Positions 1-8,420 of a DNA stretch of 32,680 nucleotides are shown piece after piece. The DNA is from CAJBLF01 sp964495905. GTDB lineage: Bacteria > Patescibacteriota > Gracilibacteria > Absconditabacterales > Absconditicoccaceae. How positions within the stretch are numbered: position 1 is the stretch's first letter; every line of letters starts with the position of its first letter. The stretch spans positions 1 through 32,680 of the forward strand of contig CAZBWN010000003.1 in the NCBI GenBank assembly GCA_964495905.1, in the 5' to 3' direction. Below the pieces are notes generated by a model that saw only the letters and a list, made by a program, of their open reading frames with translations, searched no databases and was not told the DNA's origin. The position numbers and the translations under genes were made by a program.

Positions 1-3000
1 ATGGCTAGGATTATTAGTGAAGACATTGAGAAGATCACTGGATTGGATGCTTAGATTTCGTGTCGTACCATTTCCTTGGAGATCATTACAGAACCATGGA
101 GTGTTTCCGCTTGTAGTAGGAAATGCTGATTGAAGCACTCTAGATGAAGCAGAATATCCTGTAAGACCGAAGTTTACGGAGTCACCGACTTCACAATATC
201 CTGAAGCATTTGCTATAATTTCCAGTGTGATGTCTGCACATAAAGCCCCTGTACATCATGTAAGAACAGCTCCTGTATCATATAAGATATCATCAGATGT
301 AGATATATCACCTGCATTAAATTTTGCCCATACGGTTTTCAAACCTGTACCAGCAGAAAGCGTCCATGCATAGGTTGTTGCAAAAGATACGGGAGATGAT
401 CGTGTAGCGTTGTCATTAGAAAATGACATATCCGTGATTCAAACTCCTGAGATATTAAGAGTGACTGCAACATTCGTGGTAGAAGCAGCATCATTATTGA
501 TGACAAATGATCATGTCGATCCAAGAGTGATTGCAAAATCAGTGAAATGATTGGTTGTAATTGATGCATAGGGTTGCCCATTATGATCAAAAACAGCTGT
601 TATTCCTTGAAGATTCCAAGTTCGCCCATTATCTTCTGAATAATATATCTTTATGGGGTCTCATACAATCCTACCAGGAGCAGGAACTAATAAGGTAGCT
701 ACTCATCCTGCCAGCTTAAGTGCTTCAGTATTGCTACCGACCTTAAACGCTGATATTACGAGTTTGCCATTTACGCTAGCGACTGATTTAGCGACAGGAA
801 CTGATATGACACCGCTATAATTAGTCACATTATCCGATTTTTTAAATTGGATGCCTGCAGGTAATGAGAGCTCGATATTCTGATTTTTTGTAGTGAATGC
901 TACAGGTATGTTACCATCAGTATTAGCCAGAGAAAAAGATTTGAATCAACTGAGACCAGCACCTGATTGTATATATCATTTGTTGGTAAATTCACTTACC
1001 AAATCACCCTCGACAAGAGAATTTGGTATCATGATGATATCACTCTCTCCGTACAATGCAGTAAGAAATCATGCTATTGCTCAGTTATAATTTATAAAAT
1101 CCCCACCGACGAGGATTTCCCCATCGTTTTTGATTACTATAGATTTGACACCTGCATCAAATCAATTTCAGATATTGAAAGAAGGGTCCATAGTACCGCC
1201 CGTATTCAAACGGATAATTCTAGGAGAAGATGCTCAGCTATACGTCACAAAAACACCACCGACGAGAATTTTCCCATTGGTCTGCATTGCAAGAGCAGCG
1301 ACAGAGCTATTAAATCAAGCAGTAACTCAGGTTCCTATGCTGAAAGTATAATCTATACTACCATTAGTGTTTAGACGGATAATTCTATTCCTATTCGCTG
1401 TTCAGCTATACGCTGTAAAAGCTCATCCGACGAGAATTTTCCCCCCTGTCTCAATCATAAGAGCAGCAACAGCACTATTACATCAAGCACTAGTTCAAGT
1501 TCCTATATTGAAAGTATAATCTATACTACCATTAGAATTTAGACGGATAATCCTATTTCTATTTGTTGCTCAACTATATGTTGTAAATGTCCCACCGACG
1601 ATGATTTTCCCATCACTTTGGACGGCTAAGGATTGGACAATATTATTAAATCAATTTCAGATATTGAAAGTAGCATCCTTGGTTCCATCGGTATTTAAAC
1701 GAACGATTCTATTTCCAGATGATCAATTATAATCTGTAAAAGATCAACCGACGATGATTTTTCCATCACTTTGGGTTGCTAGAGCATAGACAAGATTATT
1801 AAATCAGCTTCACATATTGAAACCAGGATCAATAGCACCATTACTATTTAAGCGGACAATCCTATTTGCTGATGTTCAGTTATAATTTGTAAATCGTCCT
1901 CCGATGATGATTTTGTTGTCGGTTTGAAGTGTTAAGGCGATGATATTATTATTAAATCAGCTTCAGACAGTAAAACCAGCATCCTTGGTTCCATCAGTAT
2001 TTAGACGGGTGATCCTATTTATTGCTGTTCAACTATATGATATAAAAGTCCCTCCGACGACAATTTTGCCATCAGTTTGTTGTGCTAGGCTAGTGATATA
2101 AGAGCTAAATCAGTTTCACATATTGAAAGTAGTATCTGTAGTCGCATCAGTATTTAAACTAGTGACATAATTGGCTGATGCTCAATTATATGATTGGAAT
2201 CATCCACCGACAACAATTTTGCCATTGCCTTGAAGTGCTAGAACATTAGCACCCTGATCAAATCAGGTTCCGACATTAAAAGAAGGATCAATAATCCCCC
2301 CAGTATTTACACGTACAATCCTATTTGCCGTTGTTCAATTATATGATGAAAAAGATCCAACCGCAATGATTTTATCATCACCTTGAATTATTAGCGCATT
2401 GACGATATTGCTAAATCAGATTCAGTCAACGAAAGAGGTATCAATACTACCATTAGTATTTAGACGAGTAATATAGTTTGTTGTTGTTCAGCTATATGAT
2501 GTAAAATCTCCTCCAACCAATATTTTATTGTCACTTTGTACTGCTAGAGTATTGATGATGCCATTAAATCAATTTCCGATAATAAAAGAATTATCTACCG
2601 TTCCATCAGCATTTAAACGTATAATATTATTTGCTGTAGTTCAACTATAGGACAAGAACATTCCACCGACGATGATTTTCCCATCGTTTTGTATTGCAAG
2701 AGCAGAAATGCTATCATTAAATCAATTTCAGATATTAAAACTATTATCAATAGTACCATCAGCATTTAGACGTGCAATCTTATTCGCCGTTGTTCAATCA
2801 TATGCTGTAAAATCTCATCAGACAATAATCTTGCCTCCGCTTTGAATTGCCATAACATTAACAATACCATTAAATCAATTTCAGATATTGAAACCAGTAT
2901 CAATAGTCCCGTTAGTGTTTAGACGTGTAATTCTATTCGTAGGTGTTGCATTGTATGTCGTAAACATTCCACCGACGAGAATTTTTCCATCGCTTTGGAT

Positions 3001-3315
3001 TTTTATATTTCGGACGCCATTATTAAATCATGCTCATCAATTATTGAAAGAATAATCCTTAGTTCCATCGGCATATAAACGAGTGATTGCATTTACCGGC
3101 AATCATTTGTATTTTGTAAAAAATCCCCCGACAACAATCCTGCCATCATTTTGGGTTGCTAAGGCAACGACACCATTATCAAAGCCCACGGGCATTTTTA
3201 TATCAAAACTAGGGTCTATATCCGCCTGATTGGCAAATGTATGAGCATAGAGCAAAACTCAGATTGTTGCCATACTGAGAGTGAAAAATTTGAGCAGTTT
3301 TTTTTTCATTTTCAT
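1..3315 (-). CDS. Secreted delta-60 repeat (beta-propeller-like) surface protein, 3' end outside window
   Basis: About 1,105 codons are visible, open from the ATG at 3315 to the window edge with UGA as Gly. The N-terminus (MKMKKKLLKFFTLSMATIG, then a hydrophobic stretch to AHTFA) is a signal peptide. About 14 repeats of 51-56 residues follow, between roughly 1100 and 3190. Each carries the delta-60 pattern: a QxDGKIxVGG strand, F-T-x-Y, an N-x-I-x-R-L turn, then a DG-x-x-D-x-S-F-N segment. This family (TIGR02608/DUF5122) is thought to form beta-propellers in secreted proteins. From about 1080 downward the sequence changes to beta-rich, Ig-like modules with Ser/Thr-rich strands, including an SEDNGRTW motif near 620. 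No anchor is visible because the C-terminus is missing. Ligand unknown; adhesion or a structural surface role is inference. The family call is strong. Confidence 0.85.
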
Positions 3316-3472
3316 TTTAAATTTCAAATTAGGATATAAATGATTAGGACAAAATATTAATCTATAAACTAATTGTACTCAGAATTTTTTTCCTGTCAAA
3401 TTTCGGAGGACTTTTTTTTGGCTATGATTAAGAGATTGTTATCTGACATAAAAATATATCTAAGGCATCCAA

Positions 3473-3500
3473 TTGATTTTATATATATTATAGATATAGT
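3473..3500 (+). promoter_or_regulatory. Sigma-70-type promoter of the cupredoxin gene
   Basis: TTGATT (3473-3478), a 16-base spacer and TATAGT (3495-3500) lie 56 bases before the start codon. A 7-bp hairpin (GTCCTTT/AAAGGAC, 3505-3523) sits at the expected transcript 5' end. Confidence 0.5.
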
Positions 3501-3555
3501 GAATGTCCTTTGTGAAAAAGGACAAAAAAATATTTATTTTTTTAAATGATTATTT

Positions 3556-3987
3556 ATGAACAAAAAACTTTTTATACCAGTTGCTATGCTTAGTATTGCA
3601 GTAGTGCTTTCTACATTGACAGGATGCGGTAAAATTGATTCCGAAAAAAATGGAACAATAATTACAGGAAATCAAAACACAAATGTACAAGCAAAAGAGT
3701 TTGTAATGACTTCATTTACTGAAATCATTGATGGAAAATATTTTCCTCAATATTCTATCAAAGAGATCACCGTCAAAAAATGAGACCTTGTGAGAATCAA
3801 GGTTACCGTAACAAAAGGGATGCATGATTTAAATATTGATGAATTCAATGTACACTCTGAAACTCCTTTAGATGAAGAAACAGTTATAGAATTCACCGCT
3901 GATAAAGCAGGTACATTCATTTATTATTGTTCTAAACCAGGACATAGAGAAAATGGACATTGGGGAACATTGACAGTGACTGAATAG
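3556..3987 (+). CDS. Cupredoxin-like copper-binding lipoprotein
   Basis: 143 residues. A type II signal peptide ends in the lipobox L-T-G-C with Cys24 as the lipidation site, so the protein should be membrane-tethered outside the cell. The rest is one cupredoxin domain. The turn KKGDLV (UGA-coded Gly76), His90 in GMHDL and the C-terminal loop YYCSKPGHRENGHWG give ligands Cys125 and His130. The usual axial Met of the CxxPGHxxxGM signature is His135 here, so the copper site may differ from ordinary blue-copper sites. A single UGA splits the gene under the standard code. Flanked by its own promoter and a downstream terminator; likely monocistronic. Electron transfer or copper handling is likely, partner unknown. 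Confidence 0.85.
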
Positions 3988-4005
3988 GAAATAATATAAA
4001 AAATA

Positions 4006-4041
4006 AAAAAAAATCATGGCATGATCGCTATGGTTTTTTTT
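4006..4041. terminator. Bidirectional terminator between convergent genes
   Basis: An A-run, an AATCATGGC/GCTATGGTT stem (with G-U pairs) and a T-run lie between the cupredoxin stop (3987) and the phosphatase stop (4049), so the hairpin can serve both strands. Confidence 0.6.
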
Positions 4042-4048
4042 ATAGATG

Positions 4049-4513
4049 CTATCTTGTAATTATATTTTTGATGATGAATGGCGTTGCTTCATAAATATAA
4101 TCAACGATATCTTTTATATATTCGTCCAGATCCATATCTGGACCATTTATTTCCATATATTCCGTATCATCCAAAACATTTTCAGTCTTGTCATATGCTA
4201 TCTCATTGAACAATACCGCTTCAAATCATAGTCCACGGACACTATCTCTATGATGCTCCGCCATACAGATGATAAGATCATATTGAGACAATATTTCAGT
4301 GCTGATTTTGGTCTGGTGATGTCCGGATGCATCACATCAGTACAATGCGAGCCTTTCTAGTGTCTGAGGAAACGGTGACTCTGGACTAGCTTTAGTTCCC
4401 GCAGAAGCTACTGATATATTTGGTATATTGTTATCGCTGATATATTTTTTGCTGAGATATTCTGCAGACATGCTACGGAAAATATTTCAGGTACAGACAT
4501 AAAGGATATTCAT
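4049..4513 (-). CDS. Low-molecular-weight protein-tyrosine-phosphatase family protein
   Basis: 154 residues. The N-terminus MNILYVCTGNIFRSMSAEYL matches the LMW-PTP P-loop C-x5-R-S: Cys7 is the nucleophile, Arg13 binds phosphate, and Gly9 is UGA-coded. The usual CRSP is FRSM here. A later S-A-G-T segment (VASAGTKASPESP) and an acidic DDTEY near the C-terminus fit the fold; the latter may hold the general acid Asp, although the classical DP is absent. Substrate could be phosphotyrosine, phosphoarginine or another phosphoester. Last protein gene of the minus-strand block, 3' of tRNA-Ser. Confidence 0.75.
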
Positions 4514-4536
4514 AATACATAATGTATTTAAAATCT

Positions 4537-4621
4537 CGGAAAGCGGGGGATTCGAACCCCCGGTACCTTGCGGCACACACCCTTTCCAAGGGTGCGCGAT
4601 CGACCACTCTGCCAGCTTTCC
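4537..4621 (-). tRNA. tRNA-Ser (anticodon GGA)
   Basis: On the minus strand a 7-bp acceptor pairs GGAAAGC with GCTTTCC, with discriminator G. The anticodon arm is CACCC-TTGGAAA-GGGTG, giving anticodon GGA (reads UCC/UCU). A long variable arm typical of tRNA-Ser precedes the T-arm GGGGGTTCGAATCCCCC. No CCA is encoded. Length 85 nt. Confidence 0.93.
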
Positions 4622-4720
4622 AATTCCAATTAATAAAGAGTAGCTCTTTTTGTTTGGAGATTATCTTATATGATAATGAATCTTAATTACCAGAACAATA
4701 AGTTATTTTGGCAAATCTTT

Positions 4721-5308
4721 TTATACGCTTGTTGATTGTATTCCATTTTCATCTTTGGTGATGAAGAATCTTTTTACTCAGGAATTATCGGTTTTTTTAG
4801 CATAGAGAGCATCTTCAAGACTCATATTATTGAATATACAATCTAATGTTCTAACGCATCAAGCACTAGTTATTATAGCTATTTTATATCCATATTTTCC
4901 CGTTAATATCATATCTATAAACTTTTTCATTCTTTCTATTTGCATGGCGAATGGTTCTCCATTTTCAAATCATTTTAAACGCATGGGCACTCGTTCTGTC
5001 TTAGGTATTTCTTTATAATTAATCACAAAATCTTTGTCTGTAGAGAGGAAGGCTTCGCGTAATCTTTCATCGTATAATATATCATAGGTATCTCCAAATA
5101 TTATTTCTGCGGTTTGTTTTGTTCTTATCATGTCGGAGCAAAAAATACTATCGAATGTTTCATTTTGCAGTGTTTCTTTTGTGATACTTGCTTGCTGTTT
5201 TCCTTTCTCAGTGAGTTCTAATAAAAAATCTATGTCTTTATTGTGTGTCTCATGTATTGCATTTCCTGTGGATTCTCCATGGCGAATGAAGACGAGTTCA
5301 AATTTCAT
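4721..5308 (-). CDS. Histidine phosphatase superfamily protein with altered second catalytic site
   Basis: 195 residues. The N-terminal FIRHGESTGNA motif (Arg9-His10-Gly11) is the phosphohistidine signature of the phosphoglycerate-mutase/SixA/CobC superfamily, followed by ELTEKGKQQA and FCSDMIRTKQTAE, which match the family order. In the C-terminal third, the strand that normally ends in S/T-H-G-G reads IAIITSAGCV, so the second catalytic His appears to be Ser148. Activity may be lost or altered. Starts 27 bases after the glmS stop, so probably cotranscribed. Three in-frame UGA (Gly) codons interrupt it under the standard code. Confidence 0.75.
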
Positions 5309-5335
5309 AAAGAATAAATGAAAAAAATAAATCTC

Positions 5336-7159
5336 TTATTTTACAGTGACGCTTTTTGCGAGGTTTCTTGGTTTATCAATGTCTTTCTCCAAAATATCTG
5401 CTACATGATACGCTAACAATTGTCCTACAACAGCAGTCAAAAAAGGATATATCTCATCAATAGTTGAAGGTATTTGGATGTTGGTATCAGCGTTGTGGAT
5501 ATCTTTATCGGAGATCGTAATCACTTTTCCATCTCTTGCTTTGATCTCTTGGATGGAAGAGATATTTTTTTCAAACATCAGATCATTGGGAGCGAAAAGC
5601 ACGCAGGGGATATTTTTATCTATCAATGCCAACGGTCAGTGTTTAAGTTCTCAACTAGGATAGCTCTCTGAATGGAGATACGTGATTTCCTTTAATTTCA
5701 GACTGCTTTCTCTCGCGATAGGGAGTTGATAATGTCTTCCCAAAAAGAAAAAATTCTTATATTCTGAAATCTTTTCGGCGATTTTTCTGATACCCACAGT
5801 ATCAGCCAAGATATCTTCCATCATGACAGGCACCTTGCTGAGCTCAATCATGACTTTGTCATACTTCGCTTTGCTCAGTCCTCTTTTTTTGCCGAGATAC
5901 AATGCAAGCAACAGGATAGAAGTGATCTGTGCCGTGAATGCTTTGGTGGAAGCGACTCAGATTTCTACTCCTCCTCTCGTAAATAGTCCATAGTCCGTGA
6001 GACGTGAAATAGTGGATCCTACGACATTAACAATGCCAAAAGTAGCTCCTCCTTGCTGTTTGATCAGTTTCAAGACTTCAATACTATCTGCGGTTTCACC
6101 TGATTGTGAAATGAATACGTAGAGCGTATCCTTATTCACCTTGATATTTTTGTACTCATATTCACTGGCGATTTCACAGCTAGCATCAATGCCCGCGAGA
6201 TTTTCCATCCAGTAGGTTCAGAGGCATCATGCATTATAACTCGTCCCGCATCCTACGAAGATTATTTTTTTGAACTGTTCATCCTGCATGCCATGGAACG
6301 CTTCCGCATTCAAAAAATTCTTGTTGAAATCCACTCTTCACTTGAATATCCTTCTGATGATATTCGGTTGTTCAAAAATTTCTTTGAGCATGAAATGCTT
6401 ATAGTCTCACTTAGAGGATTCCAAGGCTTGGATATCCATATCTTCTATTTTCTTTTCTGTCGGTACACCGTTTGATTTGATCTGATAGTCGTTTCCTTTG
6501 AGATGGACGATATCACCATCATCGAGATAAATGAGTTTATCTGCGTATCCTGCGAGCGCTTGTTTATCAGAAGAAAAGAAATATTCATGCTTTTCATTGT
6601 AAGCGAAGAGGAGCGGACTTCCTATTTTGACTGCAATGATTTCGTTGGGTGTATAGGTGGATACGATAAGTAATGCATACGCTCATCTGATCATTCCAAG
6701 CACTTTTTCCACCGTCTCCATAAAATTCCCTGTCCGATTATCTTCCAGCAAGTTTGCAATGACTTCACTATCAGTTTCTCCATAAAAAACATATCATTTA
6801 GCGATCAGATCTTGTTTGAGTTTATAGTAGTTTTCTATGATCCCGTTGTGTACGAGATAGAAATGTCTGTTTTGGTCATGGTGAGGATGCGTGTTCTCTT
6901 CTGTAATCCCTCCATGAGTGGCTCGACGGGTATGTGCGATTCAGATTGAGAATTTTTGATCCTCAGAAATCTCTTTTGCTACTTTATTTGCAAGATGAGA
7001 TACTTTTCCTACGGCTCTGATGAGCTTGAAGTTTCATTGATCATTTCCGACCAACAATCCTGCAGAATCATATCCGCGGTATTCCAATCTTTCGAGTCCA
7101 TGCACCAAAATCTTATGTGCATCGCTATCTTTGCCTTTATAACCGAATATTCCACACAT
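5336..7159 (-). CDS. glmS: Glutamine--fructose-6-phosphate aminotransferase (isomerizing)
   Basis: 607 residues, close to the family's ~609. It makes glucosamine-6-phosphate from fructose-6-phosphate and glutamine, the first step toward UDP-GlcNAc and peptidoglycan. Start MCGIFGYKG leaves Cys2 as the N-terminal nucleophile of the glutaminase domain; LEYRGYDSAG and HNGI follow. Two SIS domains carry SQSGETADS and GRHYQLPIARESSLKLKE, and the C-terminus ends with AYHVA and PRNLAKSVTVK. Oddity: the near-invariant HTRWATHG reads HTRRATHG, with Arg79 at the position of E. coli Trp74, the residue that gates the ammonia channel. Lies between the SDR and phosphatase genes in the same minus-strand run. 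No glmS ribozyme seen in the 57-base upstream gap. Confidence 0.95.
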
Positions 7160-7167
7160 AGGAATCT

Positions 7168-7199
7168 AATGAAAAATTAAAAATTAATAATGAAAAATG
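7168..7199. repeat. Heptad AT-rich repeat upstream of glmS
   Basis: Four 7-base units (AATGAAA, AATTAAA, AATTAAT, AATGAAA) plus a partial unit, followed by GTAGGAATTTTTTTTT. This looks like one half of the palindromic elements at 14813, 23824 and 25375. Confidence 0.6.
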
Positions 7200-7216
7200 T
7201 AGGAATTTTTTTTTGA

Positions 7217-7984
7217 TTATTTCTTGATGCTGTCAAAAATCATATGTGATCGTGATCTTGGAAGTATGCGATATATCATGAGGATGAGTTTATTTTTTCG
7301 TCATGGAATGCAGATCAATTGTTTTCTTCTCATAGAGGCGAGGCTTGCACGCACTACATCTTCTACTCTCATGGTGGAATTCGGCTTGGCTGGATATCAT
7401 CATCTCTTAGCAAAATTGGTGGCGGTGAAACCTGGGCAAAGTGTCTGTACATAGATACCATGTTTCTTATATATCCGATAGAGATTCTGCGAAAAACTAT
7501 TCAAAAATATCTTGCTTGCTGCATAGACAGGATTATTTCCTAGTGCAAGCAATCATGCTAATGAAGAGACGTGGATGATATTTCCATGTCCTCTTTTTTT
7601 CATGATTTTGAGCGCTTGATAGGAAAGTCTCATAGCTGCTACATCATGGACCGTTACCATATCTTCCCATTTTTGGATATCTTCATCGAGGAAATCACTG
7701 TTGATACCATATCCTGCACAGTTGACCAAAATCTCTACATCTTTTATCTTTCTGATTTCTGCTTCAAGTTGTTTGATCTGAGTCTTATCAGACAAATCCA
7801 AAAGCATTGTAGAAATCTTCACCGGAAAAAGCACGGTAAGATATTTTACAAAAGTAGCCATCTGGTTTTTATCTTTGGCAACAAGGAGCAAATCATATCA
7901 TTGTTCTGCAAATTCTCTTGCAAATCCAGCTCATATCCCACTTGATCATCACGTGATAATTGCGGTTCATTTTCACTTTATCAT
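7217..7984 (-). CDS. Short-chain dehydrogenase/reductase (SDR family)
   Basis: 255 residues. An NAD(P)-dependent Rossmann oxidoreductase of the classical SDR type. The nucleotide-binding loop TGGSSGIG is at residues 11-18 (both early glycines UGA-coded). Then come NCAGYG, a strand IIHVSSLAG with the catalytic Ser region, and the catalytic YAASK (Y-x3-K), followed by the LCPGFTATNF motif. A start at 7984 is needed to include the TGxxxGIG motif. It begins 2 bases after the EamA-like gene stop, implying translational coupling. Substrate not predictable from sequence. Confidence 0.9.
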
Positions 7985-7986
7985 TA

Positions 7987-8418
7987 CTACTTATTAAACA
8001 GATAAATAAGGATTATTCATATTAAGATCAATGTTCATCATACGACACTTCCGATATTCAAATGTACGGTTCTGTAAAACAAATAGGTGAACAGTATTAC
8101 AAAAAGCGGGTAAGATATTTCAATCAATGATGCGACAGTCGCATTTTTGCTTTTAATAGCGAAGAGAATCAATGCATTAGCAACCAAAAATAAGACAGTC
8201 ACGAGTATAAAAAGCGATAGCGTATTCTTATCCTGAAAATATTTTTTGAAGTCCGTATAATATCTACCAAAATAAAATACCAATCCAAAGAAGATCGTAT
8301 TAAAGATTGAGGAAGCGAAACAGAGGATGACAATAGGCATTTGAATGAGTAATTTATCCAAAACTGCATAAAGAATCCCTCGAGTGATGGCCACAATCAG
8401 TGAATAGACTATTCGCAT
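7987..8418 (-). CDS. Small EamA/DMT-like membrane protein (half transporter)
   Basis: 143 residues with about four hydrophobic helices: VYSLIVAITRGILYAVLD, IVILCFASSIFNTIFFGLVF, TLSLFILVTVLFLVANALI, and VASLIEISYPLFVILFTYLF followed by GGTLILIGIILIYLF. The EISYPLFVILFTYL helix and the final G-x-x-L-I-x-x-G-I-x-L-I helix resemble one EamA repeat of drug/metabolite transporters, so it may work as a dimer. Starts 2 bases after the leuS stop and ends 2 bases before the SDR start, a tight operon. Transported substrate unknown. Confidence 0.65.
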
Positions 8419-8420
8419 GA

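Noticed and set aside
5336..7216. glmS ribozyme or riboswitch upstream of glmS
   Set aside because: Only 57 bases separate glmS from the SDR stop and they consist of heptad repeats; no ribozyme core is seen.
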